Below are positions 53,169 through 64,000 of a stretch of DNA of 64,000 bases, one piece after another. Location: the NCBI GenBank assembly GCA_000231825.2, contig JH720314.1:992001-1056000 (forward strand). The letters run 5' to 3'. The notes under the pieces were generated by a model that had not been told where the DNA came from, did not search any database, and saw only the letters and a program-made list of their open reading frames with translations. The DNA is from Tetrahymena elliotti 4EA (lineage: Eukaryota > Ciliophora > Oligohymenophorea > Hymenostomatida > Tetrahymenidae). Within the stretch, counting starts at the first letter, position 1. Every line of letters starts with the position of its first letter. A program made the position numbers and the translations under genes.

Positions 53169-54637
53169 TCATTGTGGTAATTTCTTTTTGTAGTGCCATA
53201 ATAATAATCCTATAGAAGCAAGTATAGCAACAGATCCTCCCACAAGATGAGAAACAACTAGCATTAAATTTTTTCCTCCAATAGAGTTAACATTAGAAAG
53301 GATCAAAGTTTTTTATGATTAAAATGTTGATACATTATATGCTAAATTTAAAATTAAAAAAATATCACTAAATATTTCAAAAAAATACAATAAAATTATT
53401 TTATTATAATATATTACTGTTTGATGTACAAATTTCATGATTTCCAGATTCTAAATCAGATTCTATTTTAGCTAGTGTTTTACGAAATTTAGAAAGTCCT
53501 GAAGGCCTCATCCAAATTTAATAAGGTTCTAATTTCATAAAATAAACAAATGTTATTAAACATAATGAATAAAAAGTATTTTAAAATGAATAGGCTCCCA
53601 ACTAACTAACTAACTAACTAATTGAACAACTCATATTTTATTAAAATTAAATTCAAAAAGTAATACGATATTCCAAATCAAGCCATTGTTTAGAACGCTA
53701 TTAATTGATCATATGATCTATATCATACTACCAAGAAAAGCCAGTGAAACTTAGCTAATATTTTGAATTTTTTTATATGTTCTTAATTTCAAATGTTTCT
53801 ATTTTGTTAATTTAAAAAAAAATAATTTTAAAAGATATTAACATAAATGCTAAAAAATTAAATTTGAGTAAATAAACAACTTTATTCAAAAAACTATGTA
53901 TCTAACTTGAACAAATAATTAATAAAATAAATAAATTACCTTAAAAAACATCATAAGCCCTAATACCACAAGGATAAGCAACGTCTGAAGGATTTAAATT
54001 CCCACCATCTAAATTTTTATAACTAAGGTATGGCTTATCTTGAAGTACATCTTGATTTGTTTTGAATGGATAACAGTCGCCTGTAGAATCATCAGAATCA
54101 ACATTTTCATATAATTATGAAGCATCATATTTATCAAAGTAGGTATCAGTATTTTAATTATAATTTTTTATTTCAACAAATAAGTATACTGGCCCAGAAA
54201 TTCTGTTTGGCACATCTATATTAAAACAACATGACGTTCCATAAGAAGTACATTAAGGTAATTAAAAGTAATCTGCTCTAACCTCAGTTATTTCACTATT
54301 TTTTACTTCAAATACAATACCTGCAATTAATAAGTATAATCCTATTTTTATGAAAAAAATAATAATTAGATTTAAAGTTATTCAAAAGTTTTCTTAGATT
54401 AATAAATTTAAAACAATTTAATTATGAGAAATAAAAGAGATTCTCATCTAAATATTTACCTCCTATAAAATAATAAATAGCTCCTTTTAATTTACTTGAA
54501 CCTTTCCATTTACTCATAGCTAACTCCTATTCTTTAATAGCTTCTGTTTTATTAGAACTATACAATATAAAATTATTTATTGAGTCATGATTTCTAGGTA
54601 GATGATTCAAATCAGAATTCTCAGCTTAATCTTTCAT
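53169..54637 (-). CDS. CDC50/LEM3 family, P4-ATPase (lipid flippase) beta subunit
   Basis: CDC50 proteins escort P4-ATPases out of the ER and are needed for phospholipid flipping. Here TM1 is KLKGAIYYFIGG joined to IGLYLLIAGIVFEV, followed by the ectodomain with NSEITEVRADYF, paired cysteines (CTSYGTSCCFN, GDCYPF, YPCGIR), VPNRISGPVYLFVEIKNY, NLNPSDVAYPCGIRAYDV, EPYQIWMRPSGLSKFRKT, and a second membrane segment LMLVVSHLVGGSVAIL...GLLLW, ending HYKKKLPQ at stop 53169-53171. Order and motifs match the family throughout. At least four introns. The given start (MKDQAENSDLNHLPRN) is the first ATG I see, but the frame upstream also looks coding (KPSKQIEYQRQIDKKTKV) after a possible acceptor near 54740, so a further 5' exon is likely. 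Confidence 0.92.
53600..53621. repeat. ACTA tetranucleotide run
   Basis: About five copies of ACTA/AACT inside an intron of the CDC50 gene; a simple microsatellite. Confidence 0.85.
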
Positions 54638-54922
54638 TTCAAATACTAATTAATGCCTTTTTCTATTTAACAATTATTCTACTTTAGTCTTTTTATCAAT
54701 CTGTCTTTAATATTCAATTTATTTACTTGGCTTTTATCTCTAAAATGAATGTTTTATATTTTAAAAGTGAAAATTAATTAACTAATTAATTTCTTTGCTT
54801 ATCTCTTCACACTAATTAATTAAATTGTAGATATTATCTTTAAAATACAACAAATAAATAAACAATTTATTCCTAAATTAACAATACTATAAATTATAGT
54901 TTGCTTTCCTTTCATCCTAAAG

Positions 54923-54939
54923 CTATCTATCTATCTATC
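54923..54939. repeat. CTAT tetranucleotide run
   Basis: Four copies of CTAT plus one base, upstream of the CDC50 gene; a simple microsatellite. Confidence 0.85.
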
Positions 54940-55381
54940 AAAAAATATAAGTTGTCATACTTATTATTTTTTAAAAACTTTTAAATGCTGAATACTACAT
55001 GATTCATTTGACATATATTAATTATTGATTGACATGAAATAATTTAGTTAATATAATTATGTTAAGCTATTATATTTTTTTGTTAAATTCCAAACATATG
55101 TTCAAGTAAATTATTTTTTGACTTTAGGAAAATTTGAAATAAAAAAATAAATCATTTTTTTATCAACAATTAAAAAAATAATTATCATAAACTTTCAGAA
55201 TAAATTTTTGATAAATATTTTTGAAATTAATTTCATCAAATATTAGCCCTATATTTTTTTGTTTGTGATAGTATTTCTTTTACATTGATCGATCAATCAT
55301 TTAATAATCTAAGTAATATAATTTAGTACATAATTTTATCTCTTTTTTAGGTAAATTTATTGATAAATTTTATTTAGAAAC

Positions 55382-55552
55382 ATGTCAATCAGAGAAGAGA
55401 ATTTAAAAAGAAACACCAAATAAAAAGCAAATATAAAATAATATTTTGGTAAATAAGGTTTCCTAAATAATATGGTTGTGACGTCTTTATATAAATATAT
55501 ATTTTTTCTATAATTTTTAATTTACTTACCTGTTATCAAAAAGTAAGTTTGT
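55382..55552 (+). CDS. Doubtful small reading frame, possibly first exon of a short gene
   Basis: The frame MSIREENLKRNTKQKANI then KQYFGKQGFLNN and a hydrophobic stretch (YIFFLQFLIYLPVI) ends at a TGA near 55550. A basic N-terminus followed by one membrane segment is reminiscent of RAMP4/SERP1-type ER proteins, but the hydrophobic part may simply be intron, since GTAAAT follows FG. A possible further exon is at about 55838-55858. Too short and too little conserved to be sure. Confidence 0.25.
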
Positions 55553-56401
55553 TTTTGATAATTTTATGTCAGTATAAAATGAAATTCAACATATTTTCGA
55601 ATTCTATTTTATGTGTACTTTTAGGACTCAAAATAAGGTTGATAAAAAATAAATAAAATAATTTATTATGATTTATTTAATTTAAACGAAGTTAGGAGCA
55701 AAACAATTTTATTGTTCCAATTAAAAATTTAATTTTAATTTTTATTTATTAAAAAAAATCTTTGGGATTTATAAATTATTTGTGTTTGATTATTTTTGTT
55801 TTTTATAATATATTAACTTTTATTTATTTTACTTTAAGCGAATAGAAAAATAGAAAAAGTAAGAATTATATAATTTTATGGTCATTTCTTTGCTTGTTTA
55901 TTTTGTCAAAAAATAAATATGATTTTGATGTTCAATTATTGAGACTGATTTTTAGTTACTAATGATTTTTTTAATAATATTTCCATAAAGCCAGCAATAA
56001 ACATATGAATTGATCATATAACAAAATTTAATCAATGACTACCAGTAAATTTTTTTGCTATCAACCATTCTAAAATTAAATTTTTTTTATATAAGAATCC
56101 AAAAATCATATTCAAAATACCATTCGTTACTCATACAATAACTACATTTAACTAAGAGGAAAAAAAAATATAAATTATTATTTGTAAAAATTTAATAACA
56201 AAAATTATTAATAAACTCTTATTTAACAAACAAACAAACACGAACAAAATTAAGTTGATAGATAAATCAGCAATAAGCAAAGCCAAAATCTAGCAACCCA
56301 GGAAGGAGAGCAATAAGCTATCATTTAAAAAAGACTGAAGACAGTAATATTAAAAAGAAAACTTAAAATATCATTAAATATATTAGACAATTACAAATTA
56401 A

Positions 56402-59012
56402 ATGGCAAATCGTGTAAATTACCTTTATTCTGATTACAAGGGATATGGCCTTTAACCAGGAATTTCTTTGACAGCATAAAAGAATGGTAAAATAAAATTA
56501 TTTGATTAGATTAGAATCAACAATTTAACATTTATTTTTAAAAGGAGCAATCAGTTAAACATCTAACTTTAACTATCAACCAGTGGCTAAAGAAAACATA
56601 TCAACAGTTGGTCAAATTTCTAATTAGCCAATATACTAATAAATTTAGTACTCAACATAATCAGGTCGCACAGTTCAAAGAACTGCCTCACCTATGATTA
56701 TATAACATCCTAATAGGTACACTGCAAATAATGCCAATTTAAGCACCTCTCCTAACACATCAAGTGCAACAAAATACTAGGTCCCTTCTTACTAAAATGG
56801 TAGTTTATCAAATAATTTTGCATTTTCTGCAGAAAAAAATGCTAATACTAATGGAACTGAAGGTTTATCTCGTTCTTCTGTTGGGACATCATACCTTTCC
56901 TCTTAAAATAATAATTAATTTAATAACAGTTAGGCTCTACGCTCCCCTTATGTTTCAAGCTTTACTTCTAATTTAACATCTGCTTAAGTTAATGGAACCT
57001 CTAATCCTAATGGAGCATAAGCTGCCCATCATGGAAGATCAATTAGTGTGTTCTCAGGCTAAAATTATACAACTCCATCTATAGCTCAAAGCTTATAACT
57101 AACAACAGGGGCCTAATCTAACTAATCCTCATCTACTAATTAATCTGGAGCCTCCACATTAGGTAGTGGAAATGTAACAAACTTAGGTAATAATAATTAG
57201 AGCACCTTTTCTACTGTTTATTCCTCATTGTCTGCAAACAATAAATCAGGACTAAATGGTGTGAATGGCTAAGTAATTGGTGAAAGAAGCACTAGCTATA
57301 CAGGAGGTAGTATATATCCCTCTATAAATGCTTAAAATAATGAGGATGTTTACTAGCAAAACAATTAGCAGCCCTCAAATGAATAGCTTAATAGATCTGA
57401 CTCTTTGTCTCCAAGTAAGCGTGTTACTTTTAATTTAGCTCGTAATACTTATACGGATATAGAGTAAATTGAAAAGCGCTTAAGTGAATCTACCAGATTA
57501 AGACCAGCTGATGAAGTTGAAGATAGTAGAGATAGAACCCCAACAGCAACCTTTGGCCATAACAATATTTATGAAGATGATTTAAGTAAGAGATTTGATT
57601 AAGCTATTTTTAGAAGTGAAAGAATCATTTCTGATTGTCTACGCATAGGAAGAGAAGGTTAATAATATAAAAATGCTTTGGAAAGCAGTATAGTAGTAAA
57701 TGGATCTACTACTCCAACAGGACCAAAAATGATACGTAACCCAAGCAGAAGTAAAAGTCCTATAAAATCAAGTTTAAAGAGAACTTCAAGTTTTACAGGA
57801 AGTCCTTAAAAATCTGCAAACACCACTCCCAGTACTATTTAGGTTGTTTAGGATGGAAACATAGTAACCTCTTAAAATATTTAGAAGTTTAGTGATGCAT
57901 TAGAAAATCCTCTTTCAAATTAAACAAATAAAATTATAAATAACATCCACACATCAACGGAAACAATTTATTCTTCAAAATAAACTGCCTCACCTTATCT
58001 CTAGAGCAATTCTTCTTCAGAAAAGACTCCATCATAATCAATAGCAAGCAACACACCTTCAACTGTGATTTCATCTACCAATTCATCATAAATTTCAGTT
58101 CCATCATATTTAGCATAAACCTCATCTTTAAATAGTGAAAAGTAAGCACCTTTATAAAGCCAAACAGCATATGTCTCTTCAACAGCAAAATAAGTTGGTC
58201 TTACAAGCACAGTAACTGATGAAAATCGCTTTGTTGCATCCTCATCCAGTGCTTCTAAATCTATCACTTCTTCTAAGCCTTACAGTGCATAAGAAAATAA
58301 TATTTCTTCAAGTGTATATTCTGTGACTTCAGCATATAACACTTCTTTATTATCTTCCACATAAGCTTCAAACCAATAAAAATCCACTTATTTATCTAAA
58401 AATTTAGCATCAAAAGAAAACGATGTTACTAATGCTCCAAGCTAAGGCAAAACTCTTTCACAATTGGAGTACACTTAAACAATTTTAAAAAAGAGTGAAT
58501 CTGAAACTGTAGAGTAAACTCAAAATAAGTAAGATAAGTAAGCTGATGGAAAGAGATTAAGTTTGTAGCCAACAGCTGCTGGACCAAAACCTCGTTAAGG
58601 TATACTAAGATACTCAGATGGATCCAGATATGATGGTGAAATCCTTAATAATTAAAGACATGGTTATGGTACTTTATTGAGCAGTGAATTCTAAGTCATT
58701 TACCAAGGAGATTGGTAAAATGACACTTACCATGGATAAGGTAAATTCTTCAACCCTATGTCAGAAAATCTTTTTGAAGAATATGAATTTAGTGATTTTG
58801 ATGTTGCCTTGAGCCAATACTGGGAATCATATGAAGGAGAATTTTATGAAGGTAAATTAGATGGTTTTGGTACTTTAATGCTTACTAATGGTGAAAAGCT
58901 AGTAGGAAATTTCAAGAAAGGACGTATTTGTGGAAAAGGAACCTTTTACTGCAACAAGGGACCAGCTGTTACAGGTAATTGGGAAGACAATCGCTTAGTT
59001 GAAAAATTTTGA
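56402..59012 (+). CDS. Ser/Thr/Gln/Asn-rich protein with C-terminal MORN repeats
   Basis: 850 residues from two exons (56402-56486 and 56545-59012; intron 56487-56544, phases agree). It starts MANRVNYLYSDYKGYGLQ. Residues ~30-720 are rich in Ser, Thr, Asn and Gln, with proline-directed sites (SLSPSKRVTFNLARN, SRSKSPIKSSLKRTSS, SPQKSANTTPS) that look like phosphorylation targets, and one ordered-looking stretch DDLSKRFDQAIFRSERII with SDCLRIGREGQQYKNALE. The last ~120 residues hold about five MORN repeats: YSDGSRYDGEILNNQRHG, VIYQGDWQNDTYHGQGKF, SYEGEFYEGKLDGFGTLM, KLVGNFKKGRICGKGTFY, VTGNWEDNRLVEKF. Stop 59010-59012. The arrangement suggests a flexible cortical or ciliary scaffold with a C-terminal binding module. 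Membership of a named family not recognised. Confidence 0.9.
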
Positions 59013-59691
59013 GAGTAAAAGTAAATAGTTTAGGCTTTTAAAATAAAAATAGTAAAATAAATAGTTAAATAAAAGCTGAATGCGACTATGAAAGAAAGAA
59101 ATATAACTTATATTGATAATAAATTATAAAGATATACATAAAAAATCTCACTAAAATTAAAAAATTAAATCATTTAACACCCACCTACACACACATTCAC
59201 AAAAAAATTTGTACATATTTTTATATTAAATATTTTTTATGCATTGTCTGATTTTGTTTGATAGATAGAGATCAATTTTTAATTTACAAAAATATTTAAC
59301 ACATTATCTTAATACCTAAATAAATCTCAAATTTAGCTTGATTTATTTATTTGTTATTATTTTCTGTTTTTAAAGAAGATGATCCACTTTTTTTCATTTC
59401 AAATCAAGGCAAATTTATAAATTTATTTAGTATTTATCTCTGATAAAAAGATACAATTACATTTATGTAGTGTATTTGTAATACTTTAATTAAAGTCAAT
59501 TCTTAAAAGATTAGGTACACTTAATTTTTTTAAATTAGTCCTTGAAAATTATTTGTAATTATTATTTTTATTGAGTTTTGCTTGGTTTATATTTTTATTG
59601 TATGTATATTAATGAGGTCTGGTATTAAGAAATTGTTATAAATTTTAAATTTGTTTATGTTAATAATAATTTAGATTAATGTGTATGGTTT
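59013..59691. other. Intergenic between convergent 3' ends
   Basis: 0.68 kb, AT-rich; a C/A-rich patch at about 59174-59198 is the only irregularity. Confidence 0.6.
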
Positions 59692-62565
59692 TCAATCAAA
59701 ATAATTATTTTAAAGTCTGGGTAAACTTCTGTTATTTTATATTCTTCTTGCTTAAAAGTTATTTGGTATTTAATTATATTATTATTATTATCCTGGAATA
59801 AATTCACCTGGTTAATAATTCTAATTGAATGAAGAATACTAATCAGATTGAGTGTTAAAAGATTAATAATTATTCTAGACTTTATCGTGGTTTTGGGTTT
59901 TGTTTAAAAATTATTTAGGATCTTGGGAAAATTTATTTGGATTTGGTTTTATTAATTACTTTTAACTTTCAACTCTTGTGCCATTATTACTTTATTAGCT
60001 TGAATTTTAAAAGCTATTGTTGTTTGTATTCCTTGAATTTAAATTAAAACGATTTGCTGTTGTTGCAGGACTTTTGGATCTTTTAGAGTTGTCTTATTAT
60101 TTTAATGAGCCTTAAAATTTATTTTCTTTATCAAAGTTATAAAATTAATTTTATTCTTATTGCATTTAATAATTTAGATTGTTGTCTTATTTTGTAAGGT
60201 TTGATTAATTATAATAATTAAATTGCTAATTATTTTACTATAACTAATTTACATTTTAATGAGCTATTAACTGCTACATATGTCTTAATCTATCGTTTTG
60301 AGTTATCAAATTTTAGACTGCTAAAATAATCTCATGGTCATTTTAAAGTTTTAGCATTTTAAGTAATATTCTAGTAGTACTTTAGTTCATTTAATCTTCT
60401 AATTTTAGCTTAATATATTAATTATATAACCATTTAAAATATTTCCAACAATCCTTGAGAGTGGGTTATTAGTTAAGCTCATTTTTGGCTATACTTTTAA
60501 TCATGTCTTTGAAAACTTTTGCAAACTCTTTATACCTGCTATAATCCTTTTGTAATGATTCAACCTCTTTTAAAATTGTCCCATAATCTACAAATTCTTA
60601 ATTTTCACTTTTACTTGAATTGCCATGATTTTATTTATTAACTTATTTTTCTTCCTTGCCAAATATCTAGCTAATCCATATGCATGAATTTTCAGGTTAA
60701 CAATAGTATTCTCCTTTTTCACCAAACAATCTTTGTATTAAATCTAACATATTTCTAGTTGCTTAATCTATTTAAATTTCATAGTCTTACTTCTAATTTT
60801 CCAATTCTACATTGAGTCTTTATATTAATTGATCTTATTAATCAATAAAAACTTTTAATTTATGATCTTATTTAATTTCTTTTAATTGGCCGTTTTCTTA
60901 TTTTAAATGGTCTGCCTCTTGACACTTTAAGCAATACTCTTCTTTTAGATTTTCATATTACTTCAGGAGCTTTTCAGCCTTAGCAAGCAGGGATTAGTTA
61001 TCTTTATCATCACTTTATAATTCATTAATTTTTTGATCTTTCTTCTTCAAAAGATCCTTAATTTCTTTCATTTCTAGTTGCAAAAGTTTTTAATTTTCTG
61101 TTTATTCTTCAAGTTGTTTTATCAAAAGAGTATTATTTTATTACAATTATATAATGTTATTTTTATCTTTCTCATCTTTCTAATGTTATTAATTTTGTAT
61201 TTACTTCTCTAGATCAGCAATTTTTTATGTCATTTTTAGCTTGTTATATTTTTCATCATCTAATTATTTTGTTAATCTTGCTAATTCTTCTCTCTGTCTT
61301 TGCATTTTCATTTCCAGAAGATCAATTTCACTATTCTATCTACTTTATTATGTATCATCATTTTAAGAATCCTAATAGCTATTCTTTCTTATTTTATTTT
61401 CGCTAATATGTTGTAAGTTAATTTTGTGTTTAATATTAAATTCTTAAGATTATTTTTGAGTAGTATCATTCTTATAATTTGTATGCAGAGTTTCATTTTC
61501 TTAATCTGAGTCTTCAAATTCTGAATCATTTTTATATTTAGAAAGTAATTAATTGTATTTTTTCTCTATCGAAGTAGAATTTTCTGCATTAGACCTTTCA
61601 GTGATTGGGATATTTTTTTTATTTGTTTTTAAGCTTGACATTGATTGATTTGTTTAATTTAAATTTTGAGTATTAGCATAACTTTAGTTTTTTTTAAGAA
61701 GTTCACATTCTTTTTATTTGCTTTCATAATTCAGCAAAAGTTCATTAAATTAAGATTTAATCTCAAAGAAAGATTTATCTCTACTCATTATTTTTTATTC
61801 CATAAGCTTATTTTTTTCCCTTTCTTGATCAAGTTATTATAGTAAATTATAAAAAGTGTCTTTTTTTAAGTCTTGCAAAGAATCTTCTAGTTCTTAATCT
61901 GATACACTTTTATCAACAAATGTACTTTATCCATTCTGATTAATTATATCTTATTTATTTTATACTAAATGACTAATGATATCTTATTTAACTTGACATT
62001 AATTCAAGTATTTATTTTATATACTGTCCTTTTAAAATAAATACTCTTTCTTTTTGCTTTATCTTTACTCATTCTTCAAATTTTAATCATCACTATCATA
62101 AGATAAGCTTAAGTTATGACTTTCAATAAGATTATTCATTTATTTAAAAGTACTTTTTTTAATTGGTTATTCTTAAGAAAAGTCTTCAAAGTCGCTTGTT
62201 TGATCAAGACTGTGCTTCTTATTTTCATCATTTTCAAATTTAAAATTATCAATTTTGTAATTATCTTTCTTAAAATTTGAATGGTTATATTCAAAAGAAT
62301 CATCACTTATCTCTGCTTAATTATGTTTTTTATCACTTGAATCAAAATCATCATCTGAGAATTTACAATTTATCTTTATTTAATTTTTAATTTAACTTTC
62401 CCATTTTTATTTTTTTAGATCTAATTCTATGTCTTTTCTATTTTCAAGGCTACCTATACTTCCATCTTTTGACCTCTTAGATAATGCATTAAATTAAGAT
62501 GCTTTATTTGATTGAGGATCTTAGTGATATTCTGCTTCAGAGCTTTATTCAAGAATTTAATCCAT
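59692..62565 (-). CDS. 957-residue coiled-coil protein
   Basis: Single uninterrupted exon, 958 codons including the stop at 59692-59694. The ATG at 62565 directly follows an in-frame TGA, so the start (MDQILEQSSEAEYHQDPQ) is certain. Residues ~1-250 are acidic and Ser/Asp/Lys-rich (KFSDDDFDSSDKKHN); ~180-330 hold a first helix region (NLLQQLDQEREKNKLMEQ); ~420-690 form a long coiled coil: MKMQRQREELARLTKQLD, KMTQKIADLEKQIQNQ, TLLIKQLEEQTENQKLLQ, EMKEIKDLLKKKDQKINE, VELEKQEVRLQNQIDQAT. A conserved-looking C-terminal block follows (ILKEVESLQKDYSRYKEF, VFKDMIKSIAKNEL), then a ~200-residue Gln/Asn-rich tail ending RRIQNNRSLPRLQNNYFD. It resembles centrosomal or basal-body rods in design; no named family recognised. 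Confidence 0.9.
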
Positions 62566-63194
62566 TCAATTACAGCTTGAAAATACCTTTTTTACTTAAA
62601 ATTTACTTTTTAATTTTACTGAATTTTGTAAATTTTGAAATAATCACAAACTTTTTCAAAAAATTATTGATTTTAAATTTTTTTTGATATCAAATATTCT
62701 TATCTTTATTATAATTTTTAAACGAAAATCAATGTAAAATATTGTCCATTATTTATTTTTGAAAATCTATTTAAATTTTTATAAATTTTGGAGCAAAAGA
62801 TATAAATAATAATTGATCTATGTAAAATTTATATTTCTATTTTAATATAAGTAAAGATTTTTACAAAATAATATTGAAGGATATTATTGCAAATATAATG
62901 CGAATAACAATATGAATAAACCTTTAATCGAATTAACTGCATAAAGAATTAATTTTATTTTTATTGATATTTGTTAAAAATTATTTAAAATTCTTAATAT
63001 AAGTATGTCTATGTTAAAAATTTTAGAAGTAAAGATAAAAATAATTTTGAAGGATATTTGAAAATTGAAAATAATTGGTATAACTATATGAAGTGATGAA
63101 TAGATCTTTAGAGATCTAATAAACTGCATTAAGAATTAATTTGTTTGAAATTTATTAGTATAATAGTAATTGTATATCCCTTAAAATTAGATTT
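62566..63194. other. Intergenic
   Basis: 0.63 kb, AT-rich, between two minus-strand genes. An ATTTTGAAGGATAT-like stretch appears twice (near 62870 and 63045) among similar flanks, hinting at an old duplication; otherwise nothing seen. Confidence 0.5.
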
Positions 63195-64000
63195 TCAATC
63201 TTCTTCTCCTAACTACTTTAAAAGATTATAATGTCCAACAAGAGCAGCCCAAAATGTTTTGTAGCTGAAATATCTAAATTTATTTGAAAAATGACTATTA
63301 ATATTAATCCTATTTAAATTTTATTAGTTTTATACCTAACTTTATGTTCTTTGCAATAATCTTATACAATTTAACTAATTTCAGGTAGTCTAGTATGACT
63401 GTAACCAGGTACCAAATGATGTTCAATCTTTTTCGGAATATTTACAATTAATTAACTAATTTATAATTTGCTTTGAAATTTACTTAAAAGTTAAGTCCTC
63501 CACAAAGATGAGTCCAAAATGGGCTATCTAAAGCGAAATTAGAAGAATTTTCAATTTATAAAATACCCCAATTAGTACTGTTAATGCTATTGTTATCAAT
63601 GAAAGCTGATTCGTCAGTCCAGTGATTAACAGCAAAGAAAAATGTGTATCCATAACTTTTATTTACAATTTTTATTCATAAGTGAAGTTAATTTGATTAA
63701 AGAAAAATTACCTATGGGCAACCATGTATAAGAACCAGTAGGGGAAAGCATGAAGATACCCAAATTAATAAGAGGTATATATAATTGTTGAACAATACCA
63801 AATAATTTTAACAATAGATTGTAAAATTATTTGTTTCTTTGGGCAGTGGCCTTGACGAGTAGGATAGTTAGACATCCAATACATTTCATCAAAAGTTCCA
63901 AATAAATCACCAAAGTTGGCAAGTCCATAAACCAACCAAACATAATACTTTTAATATTTATGGAAAGAGCTTCTTTCTTACATACGATGTAAACGCAAAA
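63195..64000 (-). CDS. Fatty-acid desaturase, 5' part beyond the window
   Basis: C-terminal part of a membrane-bound, di-iron fatty-acid desaturase of the front-end/acyl-lipid type. Visible: YYVWLVYGLANFGDLF with FDEMYWMSNYPTRQGHCP, a hydrophobic stretch to HAFPYWFLYMVAHR, SYGYTFFFAVNHWTDESA, then QIENSSNFALDSPFWTHL, GGLNFQ, and across an intron IEHHLVPGYSHTRLPEIS. The GGLNFQ-IEHHL motif is the third histidine box that binds iron. It ends YKTFWAALVGHYNLLKQL then GEED, stop 63195-63197. Introns separate VAHR from SYGY, NFQ from IEHH and KVR from YFSY. The first two histidine boxes and any cytochrome b5 domain lie beyond 64000. It acts in the ER membrane on acyl chains; the position of the double bond cannot be told. 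Confidence 0.93.

Larger units (their letters stand above)
54638..56401. other. Intergenic, probably holding the CDC50 5' exon and divergent promoters
   Basis: 1.76 kb. The left end probably has an unplaced first exon of the CDC50 gene (see that entry). A TCTA microsatellite is at 54923-54939 and a weak small reading frame at 55382-55552. The rest is AT-rich without visible features. Confidence 0.5.

Overview
The window looks like macronuclear DNA of an oligohymenophorean ciliate, Tetrahymena or a close relative. Long conserved proteins can only be read if TAA and TAG are glutamine and TGA is the only stop. The DNA is very AT-rich, introns are AT-rich GT-AG (mostly about 45-550 nt), and many proteins carry Gln/Asn-rich stretches. 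A chain of 64 kb excludes the gene-sized chromosomes of spirotrichs, and the introns are mostly longer than Paramecium's ~25 nt. I see no tRNA, rRNA, CRISPR array, transposon or prokaryotic-style operon. Exon borders below were worked out by hand; where the phases add up I say so.

Left third (1-18.6 kb): a partial cyclic-nucleotide-domain K+-type channel (-); an OSCP1 homologue (+); a SelW/Rdx-like protein with a His/Gln/Asn-rich tail (+); a TEY-type MAP kinase with a long Q/N-rich N-terminus (-); two unrecognised genes (+), the first with an in-frame TGA; and a PTB/hnRNP-L-like RNA-binding protein with a ~700-residue Q/N-rich linker (+).

Middle (19-42 kb): a PP4 regulatory subunit 3 (SMEK) homologue (-); a ~1,750-residue kelch-like protein (-); then a run with a ciliary flavour: an RSPH1-like MORN protein (+), two coiled-coil proteins (+ and -) and a TTLL3/8-type tubulin glycylase (+). 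A single-exon HMCES/SRAP protein follows (+).

Right third (42-64 kb): four consecutive minus-strand genes: a 1,356-residue kinase-like protein starting MGN, a ten-repeat MORN protein starting MGQDCS, a 125-residue protein starting MGCVQA, and a CDC50/LEM3 flippase subunit. The first three all start Met-Gly, and two have textbook dual-acylation N-termini, so a membrane-targeted group is suggested. Then come a Ser/Thr/Gln-rich protein with C-terminal MORN repeats (+), a 957-residue coiled-coil protein (-) and a partial fatty-acid desaturase (-).

Genes are monocistronic. Head-to-head pairs share short gaps (29,699-30,169 and 35,954-36,230) that probably hold divergent promoters. The coiled-coil, MORN, radial-spoke and glycylase genes point to cilia and cell cortex as the common theme, but the clustering may be chance.
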